NCBI GenBank assembly: GCA_029204225.1
Contig: CM055102.1
Coordinates: forward strand, 5,199,520-5,263,519
Length of the DNA: 64,000 nt
From: Diphasiastrum complanatum
Lineage: Eukaryota; Streptophyta; Lycopodiopsida; Lycopodiales; Lycopodiaceae
Reading direction: 5' to 3'
Of the stretch, positions 45,016-56,925 are shown one piece after another. How positions within the stretch are numbered: the first letter of the stretch is position 1; every line of letters starts with the position of its first letter. A program made the translations under genes and the position numbers. Below the pieces are notes generated by a model. The model ran no database searches and had not been told where the DNA came from. It saw only the letters and a program-made list of their open reading frames with translations.

Positions 45016-46043
45016 CTGATCAAAGCTTGCTTGTTGCAGTTCAATCCCTCACCAAATCTATTCTTTTGAGTCAAATCAGTCAAAGGTGCTGCAATATAGG
45101 AGTATTTCTTAGCATATTTTCTATAGAATATTGCCAATCCAAGAAAAGAACGGAGTGCTATCAAATTAGCTAGCACGGGCCATGCAACGATCACAGCAAC
45201 CTTCTTAGGATCTGGCCTTACTCCATCAGTAGACACTACATGACAAAGATACTCAATCTCTTTTTTAAACAATTCACTTTTTTTACTATTAGCAAACAAA
45301 GTGTTCTCCCTCAAAGTAGACAACACAATCCTAAGGTGAGCCATATGCTTGACCTCACTTGCACTGTAAGTCAGAATGTCATCAACAAAATTTACGACAA
45401 ATTTACCCATATACGGTCTGAGCACATCATTCATCATCATCATGAATTAAGTTGGGGCATAAGTCAATCCAAATGGCATCACAAGATACTCATAGTGACC
45501 GAACCGAGTTCTGAAGGCAGTCTTGTGTACATCCTCTTCACGAACTCTAACCTGATGGTATCCACTCTTCAGGTCTATTTTACTGAACACAGTGGCACCT
45601 GACAAGGCATCAAGCAAATCATCTATACGTGGCATAGGATATCGATGTTTAACAATTATCTTGTTCAAACCTCAATAATCCACACACATATGCCATGATC
45701 CATCCTTCTTTTTTACAAGAATAATCGGAGAGGCAAAAGGGGCATAACTAGGTCGTATCTGCCCCTTGGCCAGATAATCATCGACCATCCGTCTCACTTC
45801 CTCTTCCTCCTTAAGACTTATTCTGTAAGGACGTCTATTGACAAGACATGATCCGGGTATTAATTCAATCTTATATTCAACATTCCTCTTAGGAGGTAAA
45901 ACAGATGGAAGATCATCTATGAACACATCTGAAAACTCTCTCCTAATCTCTTGATCCAAATTGGCAATAGTACTGGTTTGCACACACTGCATGCTTCTCT
46001 GACTAGTATTAGTAGACATATCAAGTAGAAAGCAAACACACAT
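45016..46043 (-). pseudogene. Gypsy F: reverse transcriptase
   Basis: Landmarks: REFSDVFIDDLPSVLPPKR, HMCVDY then TGA where Arg (CGA) is expected, [57 protein letters not shown], and the catalytic FVDDIL (usually YVDD or FIDD). Stops at about 45669 and 45444; the thumb LRSFLGLAIFYRKYAKKYS follows. Confidence 0.93.
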
Positions 46044-46219
46044 GTATCACAATGGATCCTACGCAACTGCGTAGCTAAAACAAGCGGTCCAAGGGGCACA
46101 TCCCACTCACCACGAAGGAAATGCATCACACCATCAGACTAGAACTTATACACATGAGTATCCCAAGCTATGTGTGGCTTCCACATCGTATGCCAACAAA
46201 TGTCCAACACCACATCAAA

Positions 46220-46450
46220 CTATGCAAGTCGTGTTATTTCAAAGTCCAACTCTTTTGTGTAACTTTGTACAGTTAGTGGAATGCCCACAACTCTATTATC
46301 CCAAATCTTTGTACCTTTTTCATCAGCCATTTCCACTATGTACTGGTACTGGGATGGTTGAGTATTCACATCTAACTTCCGTACCAAAGTTGAATTCAAC
46401 ACATTATGAGAGGACCCAGTGTCAAATAGAACTTGAACATCTCTACCACA
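46220..46450 (-). pseudogene. Gypsy F: aspartic protease
   Basis: VLFDTGSSHNVLNSTLVRKL has the catalytic DTGS codons at 46412-46423, then the strands VEMADEKGTKIWD and GIPLTVQ. Stop at 46220; the frame goes on as decayed sequence toward RT (46130-45917). Confidence 0.85.
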
Positions 46451-47694
46451 TAGCTATCCTCGCATAACAATAAGAGAAGTGTTAGGAAATTGATACCCTT
46501 GGCAAGCCAATTTTGACAAAAGCGCTGGTGGAGCCGTGTCCACTCTCCTGACCACCAAAACATTCATGAGGCGTGGAACATCTGGATTGGCTTCCTGCTC
46601 GATCTCTTCCATTGTCATAGGGTCATCACCCTGGTTCATCTGATCCACCTGAAGATTATATGTGGTCCGCATCAAGTTTCGTGGACATTCCTTCCACCTA
46701 TGTTGTCCCAAACATCCAAAATAGAGGTTCTCCCTCTTTGCACGTTCTTGGTCCTGAGGCGACAACATTGAAGGATGCTGACCCTTTTGGGCATTGGGCT
46801 ACCCATACAACCCTTTGCCTTTTGGAGCCCCTGCACCCTTCTTCCTTTGGTCACCCCGAGATTGCCACTGATTGGTTTGACCTTCAAACTTTCTCTTTTT
46901 GTTCCATTTGCCCTTGTGACCCCAAGTTTGCTGACCACTTGTACCAGCTATCGCAATAGGATCCGGGCCTTTTTTCCCATCTTCATAATACAAAGCCATC
47001 GGATGGCTCCCCGCAAATCATGAGATTGCTCCTTCCGCACGAAAGGGCGAATACTCTCTCGAAGTCCCTCCACAAAGTGAAATATTTGCATATACATAGG
47101 AACTTCCTGAGGAATGCGTAACAAAGCCTCTCGGTACTTGTCTGCACAATCCTGCACGCTCAAGTTACCATGTTTTAAATAAGACCATTGTTGCATGGCT
47201 CTGTTGTCTTCATCCATAGGCACCCAGTTTTGCACAAACATTTGCCGGAATGCCTCCCATGTTGTTGGAACTAGGTCATCCTTTTCCACCTTCCTCCACC
47301 ACCTTTATGCTGACTCTTGAAAATGATATGTGGCTTCAGCAATCATCTTAGTTTCATCATCTATGCCACACATTTGGAATGCTTTCTCCCACTTTTGCAA
47401 CCAATTCTCAACGACATCAGTAGTTCTCATAGATACTGCTCCAGTGAACTTCGGAGGTTTTAAATCTTTGATAGTAGGTAGCTTTCTCTTTCGAAACTCC
47501 AACTCAGCTTCATGGCCCGTTGACAATGTCCTTTCCACTTCCATAGCTATACCACTGACTCTCTCAGGAACGCTAACCTCTTTACCTTTGAGTTGCTCCA
47601 AAATCAGCTTAAGAGTAGCTTCGATAGTATCCACCTTGGAACATACAGCATCTAATCTCTGTGAATCTTGACTGGTGTTGCTTGCGGATGCCAT
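46451..47694 (-). pseudogene. Gypsy F: gag
   Basis: ATG at 47694: MASASNTSQDSQRLDAVCSKVDTIEATLKLILEQLKG, then RKLPTIKDLKPPKFTG, TAA at 47303, WWRKVEKDDLVPTTWEAFRQMFVQNWVP (Retrotrans_gag core), YREALLRIPQEV and FVEGL. A shift near 46990 leads into a basic stretch (KGKWNKKRKFEGQTNQW), then the knuckle YFGCLGQHRWKEC, where the first Cys is Tyr. The short CX2CX3HX4C spacing is known from plant gypsy gags. The ORF track's longer start at 47721 is only an upstream extension. Confidence 0.9.
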
Positions 47695-48241
47695 AACAAA
47701 AAAAATGAGTAGCAGAAACACAAAACCACGCCCTCAGCACCTCAAATCACTACACAGATAGGTTGCCCTAAATTCCTAGAAGAACTGGATAGAATAGATC
47801 TCCTACAGCCAAGTTCTAACTACACATAGACTCTTCTTTTTCAAAAACCAGCAAACTAGGGTTTCAAACTGACAATTGGCAAAAAAAAACTATGGATGAT
47901 CACCGAATCAGAAGGCGAAAAGCCTTATCCTACCAGCGACCTATCACAAGAAGCTTATTGCAACTGACAGATCTAAAAAATACTGGGTATTTAAGAAGTT
48001 ACAAACAGATTTACAAGTCCTACGTGGGCTGGGTTTTCACAAAAGCGAAGAGAATAATCAAGCCGCGTAGTAGAAAATGCTCAAAGGCTGTAAGATCAGC
48101 AATCCACCATAGGGCTTCAATCTGCTATCTTATGGGCTCCAAACCTACCAACAGATCACCTATAGTAGGGCGCTGGCTCTCCAAGAATGCTCCAAACCCT
48201 AACTGAAGATGCCAAATCCCACACAAGTCTTGAAAGTAACT
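47695..48241 (-). other. Leader of gypsy F
   Basis: About 550 bp noncoding between primer site and gag start. No structure noted. Confidence 0.7.
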
Positions 48242-48253
48242 GCTCTGATACCA
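48242..48253 (-). promoter_or_regulatory. Primer-binding site of gypsy F
   Basis: GCTCTGATACCA, the reverse complement of the tRNA-iMet site, two bases from the LTR edge at 48256. Confidence 0.93.
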
Positions 48254-48255
48254 AA

Positions 48256-48914
48256 TGTTGCACACAAGCTCACAAACCCTAAGTAAATACACAGAATTAC
48301 TCAACAAATCCGTCACTTTATTAATCTCAAGCAAATGTACATAGATCAACAAGCAAACATGAGTGCTCTACTGCAAGTCTCCTCCCAACCATAGCTGCAT
48401 AGGAATACCATAATCATAATGAGGAATGCCTGACAAGGCTCACCCTATAACCTCTCAAGCACCCCTTAACCTTGACACATCCTAACGTCGACACATGGCA
48501 AACTCCATGCACAGCCGACACTTGCCACTTGGCAGTACCCTGACACATAGGCAAGCTAGTAGGTGGACAGTCTAACACTTGTCACTCATGCATTGGACCA
48601 AGTGTCCCAATGAGCATATGACATGTCCTGTTTTGATCATCTGACAAGTGTCACTCATGCATTGGACCAAGTGTCCCAGTGATCATGTGACACATGTCAT
48701 GTTGATCAGTCAACCCTTCCTACTTTTTAGGAGGTCAGTCCAGCAGACTCTCATGAGACCCAGTACCCCCTTGGCCATCTCGTATTTAGTCACTATAACA
48801 AATATTTACATTGCAATTTACAATTGTCTCCACAGGCCGGTGACTTAGCCATTTACAATTTAATAATTACAATTTACCATACATTGGGCAAAGGGATTCA
48901 AAGTACATGTGACA
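48256..48914 (-). repeat. 5' LTR of gypsy F
   Basis: Plus-strand edges TGTTGCACAC and ACATGTGACA; 659 bp. The first 171 bp on the plus strand are absent from the other LTR. Confidence 0.9.
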
Positions 48915-49343
48915 CCAGATGTGAAAGTACAGAGTAGATGTGTTGTTTGTAGGAGATCGTGGGTGGCTGCAATTGTTGTCCAATCTGTTAGTGCAACTGC
49001 ATGGAATGAGCGTTAAAAGAGTGCGACATCAGCCAATGCTGAAGTGAACATTGGTGATGATGTGAAAAGTGGGTCACTCTTACGAATGGCCTTAGGATAA
49101 GATTTACATGGTGCCTTAGCTTTTAAGGCACCTTCGACATTCTGTAGGACAGTATCCCCTTTTTGCCTGTCACCATAACCTGTGTAAAAACACAGTGTTC
49201 GCGATTCTTTTGCATTTTATTCATCTGTGTGAATTTGCGTGTAAATATGCAGGCTGCGTGACAACGTTAGTAAATATGTAGCAAGAATGGAGGCAGATTA
49301 AAAATGGGATTTAGGAGAGTAGAAGGAGTAAATCCAACAATCA
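48915..49343 (-). repeat. Inverted LTR fragment of copia G
   Basis: The reverse complement matches 51872-52336: TGTTGGATTTA(C/T), AATCTGCCTCCATTC, CTGCATATTTACA, CACTGTGTTTTTACAC and GATCTCC(T/C)ACAAACAACACATC. It points away from the copia G coding region, so it is not that element's normal 5' LTR. Confidence 0.9.
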
Positions 49344-49345
49344 CT

Positions 49346-50105
49346 TTCTAAAGTCCTGTATGTACCAAATTTATCTACGAATCTGCTCTCTATAAGCAGA
49401 ATTACAAATCTAGAACATAGAGTAGAATTCGAATGTGATCAGTGCAAAGTAGTTGATTGGATAGACAAGATCCTAGCTCTCGAAAAGAGGTATGGATACT
49501 TGTATAGATTAAGTCATTGCTTTTCTGCCTCTAGTCAGACGCTCATTACTTCTATTCATGCAAATAAAAGTTTACTTTGGCATTATAGACTTGGTCACTT
49601 GAATTATGCTGTTGTACAACAAATGTCTAGACAATCTATTGTTCATGATCTCAAATATCCTCGTGATAAAGTCGAGTTACATGTCTGTCAAGACTGTCTA
49701 GTTGGTAAACAGACTAGGAAACCATTTAGATCAAGCCATCAGCATACTACTAGAGGATTGTCAAATATTGTACATTCAGACATTTGTGGCCCGATGAAAA
49801 ATCCTTCGTTGAAGGATGCAAAGTATTTTATAACTTTTATTGATGAGTTTTTCAGAAGGACTATGGTGTACTTTATAAAGAAAAAATCAGAAACTTTCAA
49901 TTGCTTCAGGATTTTCAAGGAGCGTGCAGAAAAAGAGACTAGAAGGACAATGACCATCCTGATTGGATATACTTCATCTGATAACACATACAAGCTGTAT
50001 GATCCCGATACCCAGCAAATCTTGTACAACCGGGATACAATCTTTATCGAGAATCAATTCGTCGACATCGAAGGCAAGTATATTATTCCAAGAGAACCTT
50101 CATGA
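49346..50105 (+). pseudogene. Copia G: protease end, pre-integrase, shortened integrase
   Basis: From the LTR edge: KVLYVPNLSTNLLSISRITNLEHRVEFECDQCKV (protease C-terminus), LALEKRYGYLYRLSH, WHYRLGHLNYAVVQQMSRQS, CQDCLVGKQTRKPF, NIVHSDICGPM (first catalytic Asp) and FITFIDEFFRRTMVYFIKKKSE. After KETRRTMTI it jumps in frame to LIGYTSSDNTYKLYDPDTQQILYNRDTIF, losing the second Asp and Glu, about 130 codons. Gag and the protease active site are absent on the left. Confidence 0.9.
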
Positions 50106-50954
50106 CCTACCATTGACATGACAATCAGAGCTTCTGGCTCAAGCGTGTCTATTGTCAAACCACTATTTGACAACGAATCAGACGAAGATGTTCCTGCTAC
50201 CCAGCAACAAGTCCCAAGAGTGGTCATCAGTCGATTCCTCCCAAAAGATCAAGTCGAGATCCCACAAGGTATACTCCTGAGTCTTCATGTCTCTTGATAC
50301 AGAAACCGACAACAGTCGAAGAGGCACTCAGCCAACCAAACTCTGATCTCGAGAGAGAAACTATGGATAGAGAATATTCCTCTCTGATGAAGAACTAGAC
50401 ATGGTCACTAGTCAAAGCTCCTATTGGCTACAATATCATTGATTGCAAATGGATCTTTAAGATCAAATACAATGCCAATGGAGAAATTGATCGAAGGAAG
50501 ACAAGACTGATAGCATGAGGATTCACTCAGATCTCCAACGTCGACTACAGTGAGACTTCAATTCCAGTACTCAAGCATTCGTCGATTCGAGCCCTCCTGT
50601 CATATGCTGCAGCTACTGACCTCGAAGTGCATCAACTTGATGTGCAAACAATCTATCTGAATGGAGATCCAGCCCGAAGGAGACATTCTGAAAGGTATAA
50701 AAAATCATGTTTGTAAACTCCATAAAGCACTTTACGGCTTGAAAGAGTCTGCCAGAGCTTGGTTTCAGAGGATCAACACATTCCTCATTGAACAAGGATT
50801 CCAACCAAGCACTGCTGATTACCACGTCTATTTCAAGTCGGTGCAGCAATCCTTCATTATCATCACTTTATACATGGATGATACGTGTTTTTCAGCAACA
50901 ATACCAATTTGGTCAAGGATTCTAAGTAGATGTTGTTTTCAGAGTTCGACATAA
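50106..50954 (+). pseudogene. Copia G: reverse transcriptase
   Basis: Linker, then TVEEALSQPNSDLERETMDREY, WSLVKAPIGYNIIDCKWIFKIKYNANGE, GFTQISNVDYSETSIPV and HQLDVQTIYLNGD; a shift near 50665; EIQPEGD, CKLHKALYGLKESARAWFQR and the catalytic YMDD. Stops at about 50387 (TAG) and 50517 (TGA). Further shifts occur after 50890. Confidence 0.9.
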
Positions 50955-51864
50955 CTGATCTGGACGAAGCTCACTTCTGTCTGGGCATACAGATCCATAG
51001 AGACAGAGCAAGATGACTGATCTATATTGCTCAACAAATGTATCTTCACAATGTTCTTGATAGATACAATCTAATGAATTGTAGATAAGCTCAATCACTG
51101 ATGGATCCAGACCTGCGTTTGTCAAAGGATCAATGTTCCCAGACCAAGTAGGAAGAGGAGCAGATGAGAGAGTATCCTTATCAATTGATACTTGGATCTC
51201 TCATGTACGCAATGGTCTCTGTACAAGGCCAAACATCTCTTTTGCAATAAGCTCACACAGCCAATATATGGCTAATCCTGGAATTATCCACCGGAAGGCT
51301 CTCATAAGAGTCATGAGGTATATTCGAGCTACCATGGACCAGTGCATCTGCTATGGAGAAGTCAACAACGACAATCTTCATCAGCTCAGTGGATATTCTA
51401 ATGCAAGCTAGGGAGGAGATGTAGACAATTGTAAGTCCACATCTGGATTTACATTCTTCTTCAACGGCGGTCCCATCTCATATAACAATCGTAAGCAAAA
51501 CTCTATCGCTCTTTCTTCTACAGAAGCATAGTACATTGTTGCTTCTCAATTTATTAAAGAAGCATTTTGGTTGAGAAATTTACTGTCAGACATTAATTTG
51601 TATCAGTACACAATTATGTTATGTGATAATCAAAGTGCTATTGCCTTATCGGCCAACCCTAGATTTCAATCTAGGAGTAAGCACATTGAAATCAGATATC
51701 ACTACATCAGGGGCAAGGTTATCAACAAGGAGGTGAGCTTAACGTACTGTAGAACGCAAGACATGGTTGCAGATATATTCATGAAGGCATTAAGTGTTAA
51801 TGCAAACAACAAGTTTTGTGCATTGCTTAGTCTGAAGATCAAGGCATTCACGGATCCATATTAA
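50955..51864 (+). pseudogene. Copia G: RT thumb and RNase H
   Basis: TDLDEAHFCLGIQIHRDRA, then RPNISFAISSHSQYMANPG, RVMRYIRATMDQCICYG and KSTSGFTFFFNGGPIS; TAG stops at about 51410 and 51528. After that IKEAFWLRNLLSDI, LCDNQSAIALSANPRFQSRSKHIEIRYHYIRGKV and DMVADIFMKAL to a natural stop at 51862-51864. Confidence 0.9.
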
Positions 51865-51871
51865 GGGGGGG
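51862..51871 (+). other. Polypurine tract of copia G
   Basis: TTAAGGGGGGG directly before the LTR start TGTTGGATTTATC. Confidence 0.85.
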
Positions 51872-53035
51872 TGTTGGATTTATCTTCTTTACTCTTCTAA
51901 ATCCTATTTTAATCTGCCTCCATTCATGATGTTGTATTTTGACTCATGTTGTCGCATAATCTGCATATTTACATGTAGAATAAGATAGACGAATAAAACG
52001 CGATTGTTTGATAAATACAAGTAAATTTCCACAAGCGAAAAAGGCGAAAAACGCAACATTGTGTTTTTACACGTGATTTGTTATAGGCAAAAACGATGAC
52101 ACTGCCCTACAAATGTAATAGGTGCCCTTATAGAAAATCGAAAACACCCTATAAATCAAATCTTAAGACGTTTGTCAGAGTGTCGCATCAACGTTCATTT
52201 CAGCGAAGGTTGACGTCGTGGTCTTTTCACGCTCATCCCATGCAACTGTGCAAACAGATTTGACAACGACGACAGCCACCCATGATCTCCCACAAACAAC
52301 ACATCCACTTTGTACTTTTTTCATCTGCACACCTATAAAATTATGTATATATGTTGGATACCATCTGCGTATCCAATGTGTGTGTAAAATATAGCATGTA
52401 TCAGAAGCATATCAGAGATAGACGAAGTAGATGCTTTTGTGTATCGAATCTTTGTATTGTCAATAATAGGTTTATTCCTTTCACAGATTGGATTAGCTTT
52501 GTGAAGCACATGGTTTCGTCCGCTATTGTCTTGTGCTCACCAGCATTATTGACCTGTATATTTTGCTATACTTAATCTGATTACAGCTCTGTTTGTTCTG
52601 TTTTCAGATTTGTGTCAATATTGCTATGCTTTTCTACATTCTGTCTAACTCTCTTGTTTCTTAATCTGGTAGTTTGTTGTTCGTGAATTATTATTAGTCT
52701 AGCTATTCGCGACTAATATTTAGTTTTGTCTTTCGCGACTGATTATTAGTCGAGCTCAGTCTAGCTCTTCGTGAATTATTCGTGACAAATTATCTTTCTG
52801 ATGTTTTGTTGCTTAATGTTTGGCTACGTAATCAGATCGAACGTGATTTCTATCACTAACGTTCTGTTCGTGTCTAATAGGCATAGTCATGCTTAGGAAA
52901 AGAGTGAGATAGCTCATTCCACTGCGCACGAACACTTTCCGTTCGAGTTTGTTTCTTTTTTGAGTTTCGAGTTCACTTCTTTTCGTGTTCGTTTCTTTTT
53001 TGTTTTCTCTCTCACACACTCTCTTTTTCCCAACA
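51872..53035 (+). repeat. 3' LTR of copia G (end inferred)
   Basis: Starts TGTTGGATTT after the purine tract. An end at CCCAACA (53029-53035) gives TGTTGG...CCAACA inverted tips and about 1.16 kb. Right after it the gypsy H coding sequence resumes. It includes repeated words such as GTGAATTATT and GCGACTAATA near 52685-52790. The first 465 bp are confirmed by the inverted copy. Confidence 0.7.
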
Positions 53036-53580
53036 CTTGTGAGGCTTGATCTTGTTTTGTGGACATGCAATTCTCCTGTGCACCTTGGAGAACAGTTATA
53101 TACTCCTCTAAAGGTTCGTCTGTATCACACATTTGCATTTTCCATAACCTTGATAAAGCATCAGCAGCTTGATTTCCTTGCCCTTGAGATATTCAATAAC
53201 AAAGTCATATGCTTGAACTTGTGTTAACCCTCTCCTTTGTTTGTCCATAAGCTACTTCTGACTTAGGAAATACTTAAGGCTATGGTGATCACTTATAATG
53301 ATGAATTTTGACCCATAAAGGTAGTGTCGCCATTTTTTTCAATGCATGAACTATAGCCAACATCTCCTTGTCATGCTGCGTAGGATATGACATCTCCTTG
53401 TTGATCAAATTTCGACTCTCATAGGAATCACACCATCTTTTTGACTTGTTATGGCTCCTAATCCACTTCCACTTGCAACAACAGTCACCTTGAAAAGTAA
53501 ACTGAAGTCTGGTTGTACCAAAACTGGAGCATTCACCAAGGCCTCCTTAAATTGATTGAAGCTCCTCTAAGCATCTTCAC
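53036..53580 (-). pseudogene. Gypsy H: RNase H end
   Basis: The minus strand reads NQAADALSRLWKMQMCD near 53110-53190, the end of RNase H. Upstream in element order (53200-53560) there are decayed RNase H strands such as YDKEMLAIVHALKK- and FIISDHHSLK-like sequence with many stops. The frame continues to about 53036, where copia G begins; no integrase remains. Confidence 0.75.
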
Positions 53581-54420
53581 TATATTCAAATTTTCCTTTT
53601 CTCAACAAGTGCGTGAGTGTTGTTGCTATCCTTGAAAAATTGAATATGAATCATCGATAAAAATATGCAAATCTCAAAAATCCTCTTAAATGTCGCAAAG
53701 TTTTAGGGCTCTTCCAAATTTTAACCACCTCAACCTTATGTTGATCCACTTTAATGCCATCTTTAGTCACCACATGCCACAAATACTCAATCTCTTGTTG
53801 GGCACACTCACATTTTGACATCTTGGTGAACAACTTATGTTCCTACAACAATTCCAAAACCACTTCCAAGTGATGAGCATGTTCTTTTAAGTTCTGGCTA
53901 TAAATCAATATGTCATCAAAGAACACCAAGATAAATTTGTACAAGTATGGCCCAGAGATTTGGTTCATCAATGCTTGGAAGGTAGCCGGTGCATTGGTTA
54001 AACCAAAAGGCATAAGTTTGAATTGATAATGCCCCCTGTCTATTTGGAAAGTAGTCTTCTATTGATCCTCCTCGCTTACCTTGATTTGATGATACCCAAA
54101 GCGGAGATCAATCTATGAAAACACTTGTGCTCCTTTAAGGGCATCTAATAGGTCATCAACCCGAGGAATCTATGCACATTCAAAATGTACCATCCTTCTT
54201 TTTAACGAGAAGAACGAGTGAGGTGAAGGGTGATTAAATCAAACTAATGAACTCTTGATCAAGTAATTCCTAAACTTGTTTTTGAATTTCTTTCCTTTCT
54301 AGTTGTGATAACTTGTAAGGAGGAATATTGACTGGCTTTGAACCGGGTTAAGGTTCTATGACATGGTCCACAAATCTAGTTGGAGGATCCCCTTTTGGAA
54401 ACACATCTTTAATCTTGTCT
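53581..54420 (-). pseudogene. Gypsy H: reverse transcriptase
   Basis: FTKMSKCECAQQEIEYLWHVVTKDGIKVDQHKVEVV and LRHLRGFLRFAYFYR (53651-53833) are the RT palm end and thumb. Just upstream [17 protein letters not shown] holds the catalytic DD, with FMPFGL.NAPATFQ-like sequence before it. The whole domain is crossed by stops. Confidence 0.85.
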
Positions 54421-54809
54421 AAAACTTGTTGTATCCTTGCATTCATAGGCTTTGCATAGACTTCTTTAATTTTACCATCATCCATTTCCACTTTCAATAG
54501 AAACATATCTACATGCTTTCAAGATATGCGTCGAGCTTGCACGTTAGTAATTAGGCGTAAATAGGAACCTGATTCTTCTTTCCTACAACTATGAATTTCA
54601 AAAGTTTTCCTTGACTGTGTGAAATGTATTGTTCCCTACTCAAAATTAAAGGTAACGTCACCCAATGTCTGTAACCACTCGACATCAAGGATCATGTCGA
54701 TAGGACCCATGTCGACCACATAGAAGTTTGATTTAAACTCATCTTTACCCATTTGAATCTTGGATTCTGTTGTGATTCTATCACAATTGATGAAATTTCC
54801 ATCAACAAT

Positions 54810-54998
54810 CTATACTCTCAATGGCTTCGGAATCTTCACAGTAGCTATATTACAACTCCTGATTGAACGACTATTGAAAAAGTTATGTATACTTCCACTA
54901 CCAACTAAAATATAAATCTGTATACCATTAATTTTTGCTTTAATACAGAAAGTCCTAGCAGAATGAGAACCATTAAATGCATTTAAGAGCATGAACAT
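54810..54998 (-). pseudogene. Gypsy H: aspartic protease fragment
   Basis: IYILVGSGSIHNFFNSRS corresponds to the usual LVDSGSTHNFI; the catalytic Asp is Gly, so the enzyme would be dead even if translated. More protease sequence follows to about 54500 in broken frames. Confidence 0.8.
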
Positions 54999-55181
54999 GA
55001 GTGATGCATCTGTGTCCTTCCTATCGATGCATTTTTGTCATCTACCGTTATCAATCTGTAGCTCCTCATTATTAATCTGACGTTCTTGCAGTATTTGAAT
55101 GTCATCTTCACTCAATAAATTTTCAAATTCCTCTTTGTCTGATTGATTTTTCTCATTGGAATTCTTGCTCATGGCCATTAA

Positions 55182-56536
55182 TCAAACCTCTTGTTTACGA
55201 AATTTACATACCTTCCAATGATCCTTGTCATATTTCTCCTGGCATCTGAAACAAAGCCCAATAAGTTTTCTCTCTTGGTCGTCTGACAGTCTCTGAACAA
55301 GTCTTGGGTTTTGATTGCCTGTCATTGTAGATATCGTTCCCTTCCTAGCAACTTTAGTTCCCGTCATTGTAGATATTGTTTCCTTCCCAGCAACTTTAGT
55401 TCTCGGTTTATCACCAACTTTGACCGTTGGATAATGCACAATAGTAGCCTTGTTGGTATTATTGTTAGTCTTGTTATCCTTGAAGACTCCAGTCGAGATG
55501 TAAGACTTATAAAACTGACTGGTACCAAACTGAGACTTTGGAGCCCCAAACGTCTTATAAGATGTGTTGGTTGCAATCATCCCTTGTTTTTGGTACATTT
55601 TAGTTGTTGAAGGGTATTTTTGCTCATGGATCAAATCTAATTGCATTGTGGAATCCAAAGTTGAACATCTAGTTGTTTCCACATCAGCTCCAATTTGTGG
55701 TTGTAACCCATGTATGTATCGATGTACATGTGCACTTTTGTCCAGTTTAACCTTAAGAGTCAATTGCCAACATTCATGATTATAATCCTGGACTGAACCC
55801 GTTTTGAACTGAATACCAACGTGGAAAGAACATTTTTTCATGAAATGGATTCAAGAAGACCTTAGTATACAATTGCTTAAAACTGCAGCCAATTATAGAT
55901 TGTTTGTTGAACATGTGGATCAGCCTCGACTTTCTTCCTCCAAACATAAGTTGGATCCTCGAAGTGTAGTGAAGCATAAGCAATCTTTGTTTGATCAATC
56001 CTTGAGAATGATTGGAAATATTTCCAATTTGTGTAACCATTCTTCCACCTCTATAGTATAGGTGTTTTCACTAAAGTTAGACATAAAGCTTTTATCTTTA
56101 AAATCATTACCATCTCTTTTAAACCCTTGATTCTTTTGAGTGTGATCCATAATACTCATATGAGTATTAAAATTCACAGCATTCCGATAATGGGTGGCAA
56201 TTTGTTGTATGACTCGAGCTCTTGTAGTACTCATTGTTGTGGATCTTGAGCAGCCACACTAGTAGGAAGAAGTCCAGAAAATCGTTGGAACAATTGGTTG
56301 CAACCAAATAGGTTGATCATCGCATACTTGTTGTTATCCCTTGTTGTTTCGCAATGTCGCCAGATAATCATAACTACCTTGACCCAAAATTTTGGATGTC
56401 GAAACATTCAAGAATGATGAAAGATTTTGACATTGATGAACATCTTGTTTTTGTAGAGTAGTACTCGTGACATATTCAAAACGTGACATACATTTTCTCT
56501 CAAAGCCGTTTCGAGCTTTCCTGCATCTGTTGCCAT
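55182..56536 (-). pseudogene. Gypsy H: gag
   Basis: ATG near 56536 (MATDAGKLETALRENV), decayed sequence to 56234, KDKSFMSNFSENTYTIEVEEWLHKLEIFP, a break near 55990, then 55182-55841 with VQDYNHECWQLTLKVKL, YIHGLQPQIGADVE, a linker, RLSDDQERKLIGLCFRCQEKYDKDHWKVC (the CFRC...H.C zinc motif typical of this gypsy type) and stop. A 42-bp in-frame duplication lies at 55321-55404. Confidence 0.85.
55321..55404. repeat. 42-bp in-frame tandem duplication in gypsy H gag
   Basis: GTCATTGTAGATAT(C/T)GTT(C/T)CCTTCC...GCAACTTTAGTT occurs twice, 42 bp apart, encoding two 14-residue KVA.K.TISTMTGT units. Confidence 0.9.
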
Positions 56537-56925
56537 GTTTGTTTATTCACTCAATGGTGTCATGTATAGTAGTTAAAACTTTGGTTAATATTTCCTACAA
56601 CTAGATTTTTTGTAATAGGAATATCTTCAGTATTACTTGTTTTTTTTTGTGCCATTTTATTGAACTCGATATAATTATTACTTTTGCATTTTATTATAAG
56701 ATTGTTTACTTTTTTTTTTTGTCAATATTATTTTTTATTTAATTTTTTGCTAGTAGGGAATTCAAAGGGGAGACTCAATATCAAAAGGGCCTTCTATTGG
56801 TATAAGTTGTGTTTTTGGAATTTTTTTTTGTGTTCATGCCTTTTTTTTTTGAAGGCTCTATCAAGATGATGGTTCGGTCAAAATGGAAATCAAAAATGTT
56901 GGTCGAGAATTATGTGATTGGGTGT
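56537..56925. other. T-rich noncoding DNA
   Basis: Many T8-T10 runs; no motif recognised. May include the leader of gypsy H on its left side. Confidence 0.4.

Larger units (their letters stand above)
42604..48914 (-). mobile_element. Ty3/gypsy chromovirus F, nearly complete
   Basis: The minus-strand order is LTR, primer site, gag, protease, RT, RNase H, integrase with chromodomain, purine tract, LTR: the gypsy order (integrase last). LTR edges are 48256-48914 (5') and 42604-43101 (3', lacking about 170 bp of its outer end). The coding region is interrupted by at least ten stops or shifts but most neighbours stay in compatible frames. No matching target duplication is visible because the left end is truncated. 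Confidence 0.92.

Noticed and set aside
52914-53138. Lys/Glu-rich minus ORF as a separate gene
   Set aside because: Its first part is the gypsy H RNase H end and the rest reads through the copia G LTR.
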